A stretch of DNA of 64,000 bases from Bacillota bacterium. GTDB lineage: Bacteria > Bacillota > Clostridia > DSM-8532. Below the pieces are notes generated by a model. It made no database searches. It was given only the letters and a program-made list of their open reading frames with translations, and was not told the origin of the DNA. Positions 33,579-42,599 of the stretch are shown here, in pieces; within the stretch, counting starts at the first letter, position 1, and each line of letters starts with the position of its first letter. The stretch covers positions 711,139 to 775,138 of the forward strand of contig JAEZTB010000042.1 of assembly GCA_023443745.1 (NCBI GenBank). The letters run 5' to 3'. The translations under genes were made by a program, and so were the position numbers.

Positions 33579-36392
33579 ATGCATGGTTTTTCAAAGGCCT
33601 CACCAATACCCATGGAAATTGATGAAAGTAAAACAGCCAATTTTAGGTGGGTGAACAAACCCGTCTTGAAATCCCTGCTCTTGGATGACATGGAAAATCC
33701 GGCTAACTGGCAACACCACGGTGTAGGTGGTTTAAGCTTTACAAAGGAAAGATTCTTGGATGGCACCCAATGCCTGCGGCTTGTCGCAAAGACGAAAATG
33801 AAGACAAATGTAGCCCCTGATGATCGTGAACATTATGGACGACCCTTTGGTGAAGTTATTGTCAGACGGTCCTTTAAAGAAGAGGATTGGAGTCAGTATA
33901 ACCGTCTTTCCTTCTGGGTATATCCCACTCTCCCAGGATTCAAGGTAATCTCCATGTATGCCGTACTACATAATGACGGCGCTATAAAAATTCCTGACTC
34001 CTATGAAAGAGAAGGCCTGCACTTTTTCCTCCTCAAACCCGATCAATGGAACCATGTGGTCTGGGAAATAGCAAGTCTTCCGCGAGAAAGAGTCACGGCT
34101 GTCGATATCATCTATCGTATGCAGGGTCATGAACCCGGAGCCACTGATACTGTTTGCTTTGATATTGACAGGCTTGAACTTCAAAAAGTGGAGGCTGATC
34201 ACTTTGAAGGTTGGAATGTAGCGCCAGGTCGCATAGCCTTCAGCCATACGGGGTATCAGACGGGAACAATAAAAACTGCCATTGCCAGTCAATTGGCTGT
34301 AAAAGAATTTTCTCTTGTTCATGCTGATACCAATAAAGTTGTCCTCACAAAGCCTATTAAGACTGTAACCATGCCTCAACCTGCAAATAGAGGTGTGATG
34401 TCCGCGGCAGGAGAATTCCATCTAATGGATTTCTCTGAGCTGGAGGAAGAAGGCCTTTACTTTATAAAGGCAGGAGTTGTCGAAACTCAGCCTTTTCGCA
34501 TTGATAAGAATGTCTGGCGAGGCACCATCTGGAAGACTTTGAATTTCTTCTTTTGCGAGCGCTGCGGCTTTGACATTCCAGGTATTCATGGTGTATGTCA
34601 TCAGGATTGGCAATGCGAAAGCAGCGGCAAAAAAATGGTCATTAATGGAGGCTGGCATGATGCCGGTGATTTATCCCAGGGTGTATGGAATACAACTGAA
34701 GCCACCTATGCCATGTTCCATTTAGCCGAAAAGATAAAAACGAAGGACCCTGATCTCTATGAGCAGCTTATTGATGAAGCAAAGTGGGGCCTTATCTGGA
34801 TATTAAAAACAAGATTCGGGGATGGGAATCGGTCAGTTTGGGCAACTATGGATTTTTGGACCGATAATATTATCGGTACCTTTGATGATATAACCTTTAA
34901 GGCACAAAATACACCTTTTGCCAACTTCGACACGGCCGCTGCCGAAGCTATTGCTGCAAGAGTCTTGAAAGATGTGGACCCTGAACTGTCAGCCTTAAGT
35001 CTTAATGCAGCCCAAGAAGATTGGCAATTTGCACTTGATGGATTGACCAATGCTACAACCCGTGAGGGATCTCGCTATTTTCCAGAGGTTCAGATACAGG
35101 GAACCGGGGCTCTTGCTTCAATAGAGCTTTTTAGGGCGACGGGAAACAAAAAGTATGCAGAAAAAGCTTTTGAACAAGCCCGAGTCATTATGTCTTGCCA
35201 GCAAAAAATGCCCACCGATTGGGATATCCCTCTTTCGGGCTTTTTTTATACGGACCCCCAAAAGCAAACCATTCTACGATATTTTCATCTTTCTCAATCT
35301 CAGGCACCCATTGTGCCTCTCTCTGAATTATTGCAGGAGTTTCCAGACCATGCCGAGTGGGTCAATTGGTATTCGACTATTACCCTTTATTCAGAATACC
35401 TTATGAAAATCACTGAATTTACAGGACCTTACCATATGTTCCCCTGTTCCATTTATAGAATTGACGAATCAGATGAACCGGCTTATCGTGAACAGGTACT
35501 AAACGGCATTAAGCTGTCGGAACACTATTATCTCAGAATCTTCCCTGTATGGTACGTATTTCGTGGCAATAATTCCTTGATACTTTCAGATGCCAAGGCT
35601 CTTTCCAGCCTAACCAAAGTAAGAAGAAATACTGAGTTGATCAATCTCTGCCAGAAACAGCTTGAATGGGTCGTAGGCAGAAACCCTTTTTCTCAAAGTC
35701 TTATGTACGGTGAAGGATATGATTATGCACCTCAATACACAGCCATGTCCGGCGATATGGTCGGATCATTGCCAGTAGGGATACAAACCAGCAGAGATAA
35801 GGATATTCCTTATTGGCCTGTTAATAACTGCTATAATTATAAGGAGGTTTGGGTACAGCCCTCTGCCAGGTGGTTATGGCTCATGTCCGACCTTTCCGGC
35901 CCTGCCAGGATTTTTGGAAAACTGAAACCTGGTACCAATGCGGTAATTGAGTTCGTCAATCATGTCACAGGAAAAACAGACACCATTTGTATTGATCAAA
36001 AAAGCGAATTTGAAGCAATATTACCCCAGGGACAATATACTGTTAAATTCAATGGAAAAACAAAATCCATCATACTTCTTCCGGCTGAGGACTATTCATT
36101 GGACTTATGTAGTTTTTATGAAATACGTGTTGCCAACATTGTGGCAGAAAATAACAACATAAACGTTGAACTCCTTGTAGAAAGTGATTGCACTCTTGAG
36201 CTCGATATAAGAGCTCACAATATTCAATTTGACATGAAAAAAATTCATATTGACCCAACTGATGATAAGCCTGCGGTTATTAGGCTGGAAGGTCATGTTG
36301 TTAATGAGCGTGAGCCATGGTCGGCCGTTGTCATCCCAAATGGAAAACTAACAGAACTTATAGAAGTTAACAAAAACTCTCTTGCTTTTTAG
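33579..36392 (+). CDS. GH9 glycoside hydrolase (cellulase family), without signal peptide
   Basis: A 937-residue protein. Residues about 1-215 are a beta-rich carbohydrate-binding-like region, 215-310 an Ig-like domain of the type found at the N-terminus of CelD-like GH9 enzymes, and 320-790 the (alpha/alpha)6 catalytic domain. Catalytic residues: GGWHDAGDLSQG with D361 and D364 (nucleophilic-water activation) and E756 in YKEVWVQPSARW (general acid). GRNPFSQSLMYGEG also matches GH9. A C-terminal beta-rich tail of about 150 residues follows. The ATG at 33579 has AGGAGG at seven bases. There is no signal peptide and an in-frame stop at 33558 excludes one upstream, so the enzyme is cytosolic, likely hydrolysing imported cellodextrins or other beta-glucans. 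Confidence 0.88.
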   Translation: MHGFSKASPIPMEIDESKTANFRWVNKPVLKSLLLDDMENPANWQHHGVGGLSFTKERFLDGTQCLRLVAKTKMKTNVAPDDREHYGRPFGEVIVRRSFKEEDWSQYNRLSFWVYPTLPGFKVISMYAVLHNDGAIKIPDSYEREGLHFFLLKPDQWNHVVWEIASLPRERVTAVDIIYRMQGHEPGATDTVCFDIDRLELQKVEADHFEGWNVAPGRIAFSHTGYQTGTIKTAIASQLAVKEFSLVHADTNKVVLTKPIKTVTMPQPANRGVMSAAGEFHLMDFSELEEEGLYFIKAGVVETQPFRIDKNVWRGTIWKTLNFFFCERCGFDIPGIHGVCHQDWQCESSGKKMVINGGWHDAGDLSQGVWNTTEATYAMFHLAEKIKTKDPDLYEQLIDEAKWGLIWILKTRFGDGNRSVWATMDFWTDNIIGTFDDITFKAQNTPFANFDTAAAEAIAARVLKDVDPELSALSLNAAQEDWQFALDGLTNATTREGSRYFPEVQIQGTGALASIELFRATGNKKYAEKAFEQARVIMSCQQKMPTDWDIPLSGFFYTDPQKQTILRYFHLSQSQAPIVPLSELLQEFPDHAEWVNWYSTITLYSEYLMKITEFTGPYHMFPCSIYRIDESDEPAYREQVLNGIKLSEHYYLRIFPVWYVFRGNNSLILSDAKALSSLTKVRRNTELINLCQKQLEWVVGRNPFSQSLMYGEGYDYAPQYTAMSGDMVGSLPVGIQTSRDKDIPYWPVNNCYNYKEVWVQPSARWLWLMSDLSGPARIFGKLKPGTNAVIEFVNHVTGKTDTICIDQKSEFEAILPQGQYTVKFNGKTKSIILLPAEDYSLDLCSFYEIRVANIVAENNNINVELLVESDCTLELDIRAHNIQFDMKKIHIDPTDDKPAVIRLEGHVVNEREPWSAVVIPNGKLTELIEVNKNSLAF

Positions 36393-36430
36393 TGAATGCT
36401 CATATTATGATAATTTGGAGGTGAAGCAAC

Positions 36431-36913
36431 ATGATAATGGACGATTATATTAATATACCCCTTCCAAAACAAAAACATATTGCGCTTATTGCTCATGACC
36501 ATAAGAAGGACGAGTTGGTTGAATGGGTAAAAGACAATATTTCAGTCCTAAGAAAGCATTTTCTCTGCGGGACCGGTACAACCGCCAGGCTTATAGCCGA
36601 AGAAGTTGAGCTTCCGGTTAAAGCTTATAATAGCGGGCCTTTGGGTGGTGACCAGCAAATCGGGTCCCGTATTGTAGAGGGTGGCATTGACATTGTAATC
36701 TTTTTCTGGGATCCCCTAGAGTCCCAGCCCCATGATCCCGATGTAAAGGCGCTTTTAAGAATTGCCGCTGTTTATGATATTCCTATTGCCAACAACCGTG
36801 CAACTGCAGATTTTATTCTTTCTTCTTCTTTGATGGACAACCATTATGATCGCAGAATCATCAACTACAATAAAAAGATGATGGAAAGAGTCAATCAGTT
36901 TAAAGGAAAATAA
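36431..36913 (+). CDS. mgsA: Methylglyoxal synthase
   Basis: Converts dihydroxyacetone phosphate to methylglyoxal and phosphate, a bypass that relieves sugar-phosphate overload. The 160 residues contain LCGTGTTARLI (phosphate binding), SGPLGGDQQIGSRI with the catalytic D74, FFWDPLESQPHDPDVKALLR and IPIANNRATADFI, all diagnostic. GGAGG lies nine bases before the ATG. It starts 38 bases after the GH9 gene in the same direction, with a terminator only after mgsA, so the two are probably co-transcribed. Confidence 0.95.
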   Translation: MIMDDYINIPLPKQKHIALIAHDHKKDELVEWVKDNISVLRKHFLCGTGTTARLIAEEVELPVKAYNSGPLGGDQQIGSRIVEGGIDIVIFFWDPLESQPHDPDVKALLRIAAVYDIPIANNRATADFILSSSLMDNHYDRRIINYNKKMMERVNQFKGK

Positions 36914-36973
36914 CAAAATTACCATGCTAGCGCGGCGGTAACTTTGTTGGTATTCGTTCCACATATGAATTAA

Positions 36974-37006
36974 AAGGAGCCAAAGGTAAAATCCTGGCTC
37001 CTTTTT
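36974..37006 (+). terminator. Intrinsic terminator after GH9-mgsA
   Basis: AAGGAGCCA pairs with TGGCTCCTT around an 11-base loop and is followed by six T residues. It ends the GH9-mgsA transcript. Confidence 0.85.
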
Positions 37007-37036
37007 TAGACTCTTTTTGAAGGGTATTTATGTAAA

Positions 37037-37480
37037 TTAAGCGGTCTTTGTATTTATTTTAACAGTAATCAGGTGCTTATAGTCCTCAAGGCCTTGTTTG
37101 TCTTTTATTCGGAACATTATCCATTTGCCAAGCTTCATATAGTCACCGGCATTTCGATAAAGCTGGGCAGTTTCTTCACTAAGTTTTGACAGGACATCTT
37201 CCATAAAGGGGTCAAATTTATAACCGATAACCATGAAGACAGAGAAGGCGTTTTCTTCCGGATAAAAGGTACCAAAGGATTGTCCACTTTTTTGAAACTT
37301 TACATTCCACCCGGGCTTTCCGGAACAAACACTATAGGTAAGCTTTGGTTTTACTTTGTATGTGATCGTTAGAAATTCCATCAAGGATTGCCATACTGCC
37401 TTTGCTTCTCCACCGATATAGTCTTCAATATTCTCCATTGAAGGCTGTTGTTGAACCGGAAAAATGTCTTTCCATTCCAT
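37037..37480 (-). CDS. DUF3788 family protein
   Basis: A 147-residue cytosolic protein. The arrangement YSVCSGKPGWNVKFQKSGQSFGTFYPEENAFSVFMVIG followed by a helical tail matches DUF3788 proteins as I know them; these lack a known function and are often found with AraC-type GyrI-like folds. AAGGTG precedes the ATG. It is monocistronic, next to the largest repeat cluster of the window. Confidence 0.8.
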   Translation of the reverse strand: MEWKDIFPVQQQPSMENIEDYIGGEAKAVWQSLMEFLTITYKVKPKLTYSVCSGKPGWNVKFQKSGQSFGTFYPEENAFSVFMVIGYKFDPFMEDVLSKLSEETAQLYRNAGDYMKLGKWIMFRIKDKQGLEDYKHLITVKINTKTA

Positions 37481-37619
37481 AATATCACCTTCCTCTGTAT
37501 CAATTTATTTTTTTTATATTATTTTAACAATGTTAATTGCATATTACAAGATTATTCTAATACCTTTAAACCTTTTGATTTTCACAGTATAATGGTGATT
37601 AATAATATGTTTTTACTTA

Positions 37620-37999
37620 TAATAACCTCACCCGTTACCGAAATTAAAAATTTCGAACGGGTCCCGAGAACATTGATACTTCGTATTAATAACCTCACCC
37701 GTTACCAGAGTTCGTTCCAAAAAGAATGAACAACAAGCCTCGACCCAAAAGTGGAATTAAAATTTCCAACGGGTCCCGAGAACATTGATACTTCGTATTA
37801 ATAACCTCACCCGTTACCAGAGTTCGTTCCAAAAAGAACGAACAACAAGCCTCGACCCAAAAATGAAATTAAAATTTCATGGGTTTATCGAAGACATTGA
37901 AACACTTTGTGTTATAACGAGAATTAAAAATTCCCCGACTCGAGTTTCACTGACTCGGTACCGGTTCGAAATCTTTGATTTCGGTAACCGGTGATGTCA
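37620..37999. repeat. Tandem/nested cluster of interspersed palindromic repeats
   Basis: This accounts for most of the 544-base gap before the DUF896 gene. Three direct copies begin AATAACCTCACCCGTTACC at 37621, 37688 and 37800. Copy 1 is a simple 67-base unit ending GATACTTCGTATT. Copy 2 (112 bases) has the same ends but a 45-base insert, AGAGTTCGTTCC to CAAGCCTCGACCC, containing its own hairpin. Copy 3 repeats copy 2 almost exactly until about 37880. Beyond it lie AACACTTTGTGTT (37901-37913) and a further palindrome CCGGTTCGAAATC/GATTTCGGTAACCGG at 37971-37993. Confidence 0.85.
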
Positions 38000-38024
38000 G
38001 TATAAGTTATGAAGGAAGGATAAT

Positions 38025-38240
38025 ATGGAACAAAGTAGAATTGACAGAATTAATCAGTTGGCGCGAAAGGCTAAAACAGAAGGTCTTTCAGATTCAGAGA
38101 AAAGAGAGCAGCAGGAACTGAGACAGGAATATCTTTCAGCCTTCAGGCAAAGCCTTTCCTCCACCCTTGAACAGGTTGTCATTGTAGACCCTAACGGTAA
38201 TCGTTCGCCAGTCAAAAAGAAGGATACACCCGAACAGTAG
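38025..38240 (+). CDS. DUF896 (YnzC-like) small protein
   Basis: A 71-residue protein matching the DUF896/UPF0291 family: RIDRINQLARKAKTEGLSDSEKREQQELRQEYL is the family core, a two-helix hairpin, followed by the moderately conserved VDPNG. AAGGAAGG precedes the ATG. YnzC of Bacillus lies in the SOS operon with yneA; here it stands alone. Function unknown. Confidence 0.9.
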   Translation: MEQSRIDRINQLARKAKTEGLSDSEKREQQELRQEYLSAFRQSLSSTLEQVVIVDPNGNRSPVKKKDTPEQ

Positions 38241-38292
38241 CTGCTTTAATAGAATATATTATAAAGTTTTCATCTGTGGGAGCATTTTAAAT

Positions 38293-39177
38293 ATGGCTAG
38301 AAGGTCGTCTCATTTTTCCAAACTGAGATATCTCATTTTTGCGATTTTTATTATTATTTCAGCATGGCTTGCCTTAATTAATGAACCACCACTCCAGGAA
38401 ACAGGCAGCCCTTCAGGTGTTTTATCCGTCCATTTCCTTGATGTCGGTCAAGCCGATTCTATTTTGATACAGCAGGGTTCTTCAGCAATGCTCATTGACG
38501 GCGGAAACAACGAGGACATAAACGTAGTTCTGGACTATCTCGAAGAGAAGGACATTTCAAAATTGAATTATGTGGTGGGAACTCATCCCCACGAGGATCA
38601 TATTGGAGGTCTGGATGGAGTTATCAACAAACTGACAGTTGATGCGGTCATAATGCCCAAGGTTTCTCATAACACAAAAACCTATGAAGACGTACTCTCC
38701 GCGATTAAAAGTCAGGGGCTTAAAATCACCACACCCAGACTGGGACAGCAATATAACCTAGGAGATGCCAAGTTTACCATTCTCTCTCCGTCAAAAGACA
38801 AATATGAAGAGCTTAACGACTATTCCATTGCCATCAGGCTGGATTATGGAGATCAGAGCTTTCTTTTCCTTGGAGATTGCGAGAGGGTGAATGAGGAAGA
38901 AATGTTACAATCAGGATTACCCTTGTCGTCAGATGTTGTAAAGCTGGGACATCATGGTTCAAGCTCATCAACGACCGAAGAATTTATAGCCGCTGTAAAG
39001 CCGAAGTATGCTGTTATTTCGGTTGGAAAGGATAATGACTATAATCATCCCCACAAGGAGGTTATAAAACGCCTCAATCAACATGGCATTGAAATTTTAA
39101 GAACTGATGAAAGTGGTACTATCGTTTTCTCCACCAACGGTGAGTCCCTTTCTTTTAAGAAGTCTGTCCCTGAATAA
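38293..39177 (+). CDS. ComEC/Rec2-like metallo-beta-lactamase-fold hydrolase, membrane-anchored
   Basis: A 294-residue protein with one N-terminal membrane segment (residues about 11-28) and an extracellular metallo-beta-lactamase domain like the C-terminal domain of ComEC. Motifs: VHFLDVGQADSILIQ, THPHEDHIGGLDGV (metal-binding HxHxDH variant HPHEDH), FLGDCE, LGHHGSSSST and NDYNHPHKEV. It lacks the ComEC channel. A DUF3006 gene follows 18 bases later, a common pairing. Likely a secreted or surface nuclease/phosphodiesterase; substrate unproven. Confidence 0.9.
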   Translation: MARRSSHFSKLRYLIFAIFIIISAWLALINEPPLQETGSPSGVLSVHFLDVGQADSILIQQGSSAMLIDGGNNEDINVVLDYLEEKDISKLNYVVGTHPHEDHIGGLDGVINKLTVDAVIMPKVSHNTKTYEDVLSAIKSQGLKITTPRLGQQYNLGDAKFTILSPSKDKYEELNDYSIAIRLDYGDQSFLFLGDCERVNEEEMLQSGLPLSSDVVKLGHHGSSSSTTEEFIAAVKPKYAVISVGKDNDYNHPHKEVIKRLNQHGIEILRTDESGTIVFSTNGESLSFKKSVPE

Positions 39178-39195
39178 ATCTATTATGAGGTTTTT

Positions 39196-39408
39196 ATGAA
39201 AGCTATCCTTGATCGGTTTGAAGGCGAATACGCCCTTTGTGAAAATGAAGATAAAGTCATAATAAAAGTGCGAAGATCACAGATCCCGGAAGAAGCCAGG
39301 GAAGGCTCCTTCCTTGAGATCAGCGAAGATGGGTGCACACTGTTAAGTGAAGAGCAAAAGAAAAGAGAAGAGCATATTAAAACACTCATGGATGATTTAT
39401 GGGAATAA
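39196..39408 (+). CDS. DUF3006 family protein
   Basis: A 70-residue protein of the DUF3006 type: an N-terminal small beta barrel (ILDRFEGEYALCE, KVIIKVRRSQIPEEAREGSFLEI) and a charged helix at the end. Genes of this family commonly sit next to ComEC-like hydrolases, as here. GAGG lies seven bases upstream. Confidence 0.88.
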   Translation: MKAILDRFEGEYALCENEDKVIIKVRRSQIPEEAREGSFLEISEDGCTLLSEEQKKREEHIKTLMDDLWE

Positions 39409-39415
39409 AGGTGTA

Positions 39416-40633
39416 TCAAACTTGCTTCTTGGCATGGTTGATATAAAAGACTATGCTCCCTGCAGATCGGATAGCTCCAACTATCATTAAGGCCCAGAAT
39501 ATACCAGTCATCTTTAATACGCCATGAGCCACTATAGGAGAAATCATCAGGCTAATATTGATAAGCGTATTATATGTACCAACATAAACCACACGGTTCT
39601 CATGCGGAGTTGACTCCAATAGCGCATTTAGAAGCACTGTAACATTTCCTGCTGTAACAAAACCAATTATAAAGTTGAGCGCGGAAGCCCAATAGAGATT
39701 GGGCGATATGGCAAGAAGGATTGGGTTTGAAGCCATCCCCAGAGTTGTGATGGAGGCCACAAGAGCATTACCATGCTTTTGAATCATTCTGTTCCAGAAG
39801 CTATATCCTATATAAGAACCTATTGAAGAGATCACAGTTATAATGCTTAACCATAACTCATTCGCACCTAGATTAACGACTTGATAAATACTAAAAAGGG
39901 GCCATCCCATCTGCCAGCCAAAATAAAAAAGTAAGCTGCTTAAAGTAAAGCTTATGAATTTTTTCTGACTGCGCATTTCTTTAAAAATAGTCTTCAAATC
40001 TATTTCTTTAGCCTTTACTTGGTTGACGGGTTCCTTGATGGTCGTAAATGACAGGATTTCAAATAGTCCGAAAAAGGCAGATACGACAAAAAAGACCTGA
40101 TAATAGGTCATTCTCTCCCCATCACTCCCTGGAAGTGCACTTAAAATATACCCAGAAACCAAACTTATGACCATGGCAATAGGAGTAGATAGTTTATTCC
40201 TTAAGGATATGGCGGTTGAACGGAAATTATCATCAAAAAGATCACCTGTAAACCCCTGAAATGCGGTCTGGGTTATTGCTTCCGGAAGACTCTTCAGTGC
40301 AAAAAGAATAACAAAGAGCCAGGGTGCTACATGAGACGGAACAAAAACCATCAGGGCAAAGCTAAGAATAAGAACACGGCTTAATGACATGAATTCAACC
40401 GTATGTCTTTTCATACTTTTCTGGCTTCGTTTTATCATATAAATTGCCCCAGGCAGGCTGGAAATGATACCCATCAAACCGGGCAGACTATTCAACAGGG
40501 AAATATGTAATTCGTCTCCTCCTAGCCTTTGTAAGAATTTTGTAGCAAAAGGATTATACAGATTCAGCATAACAGCGTTGAAAATTCCACTGAGTATAAA
40601 GAGACGAAGATTCGATTGCTCTGTCTTTTGCAT
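39416..40633 (-). CDS. MFS transporter
   Basis: A 405-residue 12-TM major facilitator protein. Hydrophobic helices alternate with a basic N-terminal loop (YMIKRSQKSMKRH) and a charged central loop between the halves (VNQVKAKEIDLKTIFKEMRSQKKF). No substrate-specific motif was recognised. The gene is convergent with the DUF3006 gene, seven bases apart. Confidence 0.85.
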   Translation of the reverse strand: MQKTEQSNLRLFILSGIFNAVMLNLYNPFATKFLQRLGGDELHISLLNSLPGLMGIISSLPGAIYMIKRSQKSMKRHTVEFMSLSRVLILSFALMVFVPSHVAPWLFVILFALKSLPEAITQTAFQGFTGDLFDDNFRSTAISLRNKLSTPIAMVISLVSGYILSALPGSDGERMTYYQVFFVVSAFFGLFEILSFTTIKEPVNQVKAKEIDLKTIFKEMRSQKKFISFTLSSLLFYFGWQMGWPLFSIYQVVNLGANELWLSIITVISSIGSYIGYSFWNRMIQKHGNALVASITTLGMASNPILLAISPNLYWASALNFIIGFVTAGNVTVLLNALLESTPHENRVVYVGTYNTLINISLMISPIVAHGVLKMTGIFWALMIVGAIRSAGSIVFYINHAKKQV

Positions 40634-40664
40634 TTATTAACCCTGATTTCTTAAGGTAATATCA

Positions 40665-40700
40665 ATTGACACTATAGAGCCGGAGCTCTACAGTGTCAAT
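40665..40700. repeat. Long palindrome between serS and MFS gene
   Basis: ATTGACACTATAGAGC, loop CGGA, GCTCTACAGTGTCAAT: a 16-bp stem with one mismatch. No T-run on either side. It lies after serS and before the MFS gene on the same strand and may act as a 3' end structure of serS mRNA. Confidence 0.6.
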
Positions 40701-40725
40701 ACAGTAAGTCTTCCTATTAGTCAGT

Positions 40726-42015
40726 TTATTTTGTTTTAGGATAGAGTCTTTCCTTCCCTACCCACTTTCTTAAGACCTCAGGTACGATAACACTTCCGTC
40801 CTCCTGCTGGAATTGTTCAACGATAGCAGGAAGGAGTCGACTGGTTGCAAGTCCCGACGCATTCAACGTATGAACTAGTTCCGTCTTTTTACTGTCCTTT
40901 CTCTTAAAGCGTATATTGCCTCTTCTGGCCTGATAGTCGTAGGCATTGGAGCAGGAGCTCACTTCCTTATAATCGTTCATGCTGGGAATCCATATTTCAA
41001 TGTCAAAGGTCTTTCCCATGCTGGCACTGCAGTCCTGTGCCGCAAGCTTGCTGACCTGATGATGGAGGCCAAGACCTTGAACAAGTCTTTCAGCCTTATT
41101 GACCAATTCATCCAGAGCTTCCTCCGACTGCTCGGGAAGCGTGTATTGGAACATCTCAACCTTATTGAACTGATGACCGCGAATCATACCTCTTTCTTCT
41201 GCACGGTAGCTCCCGGCCTCTTTTCTATAACAGGGTGTGTAGGCAAAGTACTTCTTGGGTAGATCCTCTTCATATAGAATTTCGTCACGGTGATAGTTTA
41301 TAAGTGCTGTTTCAGCAGTTGGCAGAATAAACTGCATCCTATCGTTAACTTCACCGGTCTCAATTTTGAATACATCATCTGAGAATTTAGGGAACTGGCC
41401 CGCTGTAAAACCGCATTGATAGGTCAGGATATGGGGTGGCAGCATAAATTGATAGCCATCCTTCATATGCTCTTCAATAAAGTAACTTAAAAGCGCCCAT
41501 TCCAGGAGAGCACCAACCCCTGTATAAACCCAGAAGCCACTCCCTCCTATTTTAACACCACGCTCATAATCAATTAGTCCCAGCGATGTTACAAGGTCAA
41601 CATGATTCTTTGGCTCAAAAGCAAACTCGGGTTTTTTACCAAAGGTACGCACCACTTTATTGTTTTCTTTTCCTCCCGGAATGACATCATCAGCTGGAAT
41701 ATTGGGAAGTACGGCCAGAAACTGATTGATTTTTTCCTCAACATTCCTTAGCTCATCCTCCATAACCTTAACACGATCTGATATTTCCTTCATTTCTGTC
41801 ATAAGAGCTGCTACATCTTTTCCTTGCTTCTTAAGCATAGGAATTTCTGATGAAACCTTATTCTTTTTGGCTTTTAACTCTTCTGACTCAACAATAATAC
41901 TCCTTCTTCTTTGATCCCAGGATAAAAGCTCGGTAAAGTCTGCATCAAAGAGCCTTTTTTTTAGGGCTGCTCTGACTTCTTCTGGATTGTTTCGAATTCT
42001 TTGAATGTCTAACAT
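40726..42015 (-). CDS. serS: Seryl-tRNA synthetase
   Basis: Charges tRNA-Ser. The 429-residue class II synthetase has an N-terminal coiled-coil arm (residues about 30-105) that binds the tRNA long arm, motif 2 PCYRKEAGSYRAEERGMIRGHQFNKVEMF, the serine-specific region and motif 3 HTLNASGLATSRLLPAIVEQ. GAGAGGAG precedes the ATG. Upstream lies DUF4446 with a 28-base gap; I found no T-box leader. Confidence 0.97.
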   Translation of the reverse strand: MLDIQRIRNNPEEVRAALKKRLFDADFTELLSWDQRRRSIIVESEELKAKKNKVSSEIPMLKKQGKDVAALMTEMKEISDRVKVMEDELRNVEEKINQFLAVLPNIPADDVIPGGKENNKVVRTFGKKPEFAFEPKNHVDLVTSLGLIDYERGVKIGGSGFWVYTGVGALLEWALLSYFIEEHMKDGYQFMLPPHILTYQCGFTAGQFPKFSDDVFKIETGEVNDRMQFILPTAETALINYHRDEILYEEDLPKKYFAYTPCYRKEAGSYRAEERGMIRGHQFNKVEMFQYTLPEQSEEALDELVNKAERLVQGLGLHHQVSKLAAQDCSASMGKTFDIEIWIPSMNDYKEVSSCSNAYDYQARRGNIRFKRKDSKKTELVHTLNASGLATSRLLPAIVEQFQQEDGSVIVPEVLRKWVGKERLYPKTK

Positions 42016-42043
42016 AGAGATGCTCCTCTCATTTTAAAACCAG

Positions 42044-42520
42044 TTATTTCATGAAGGACAGCGCCTTCGTTAAAGCTTCTTTTTCTTCTTTTGAAAGTTC
42101 CTTTTTTGATTTACCTTCTACCACTTCTTTTGCATACATATAAGAGCTTTCCCTTGTATAGATGCCTGTAAGCACAAAACCATCCTTTTTATCATCAACC
42201 GCTGCAACAGAGAAACTCATATTGTTGCCCATATTTTCAAATGCATTATAAGAAACTAGTCCAACATTTCGAAGGCAGGATGGCATTCTGCTTTCCAAAT
42301 CTGCAATACGATTTTCGATGCTTCCGTTTATTAATTTTTTAACCTTATCCATTTCATCAGAGTAGGAGATCATTAAGTCTTCTACGTTTTTTTCACTTAA
42401 CCCCTTAATCAACAGGCGGTACTTTTTTATCATACCATTTAATCGTACATGCTCAATGATAATCAGCAGAAAACATAAAGCAGCCAAACCAACACCAACA
42501 TAAATTAAATAATCTTCCAT
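42044..42520 (-). CDS. DUF4446 membrane protein
   Basis: A 158-residue protein with one N-terminal membrane helix (residues about 4-24), a coiled-coil segment to about 80, and a beta-rich DUF4446 domain (LRNVGLVSYNAFENMGNNMSFSVAAVDDKKDGFVLTGIYTR). Genes of this family usually lie beside parB in Clostridia, as here, suggesting a role linked to chromosome segregation or the cell envelope; no function is established. GGAGGAAG is directly upstream. Confidence 0.9.
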   Translation of the reverse strand: MEDYLIYVGVGLAALCFLLIIIEHVRLNGMIKKYRLLIKGLSEKNVEDLMISYSDEMDKVKKLINGSIENRIADLESRMPSCLRNVGLVSYNAFENMGNNMSFSVAAVDDKKDGFVLTGIYTRESSYMYAKEVVEGKSKKELSKEEKEALTKALSFMK

Positions 42521-42599
42521 ACTTCCTCCAGATAATGTTTCTCTCTTATATGTTAATTAATAACATTCGGTTTTTAGCAGTAATCTGTTTCTATAACAT

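Noticed and set aside
37620..37999. Direct repeats that might be a CRISPR array
   Set aside because: Spacing is irregular (67 and 112 bases), the repeats are longer than the spacers, the units are palindromic and no cas genes are nearby.
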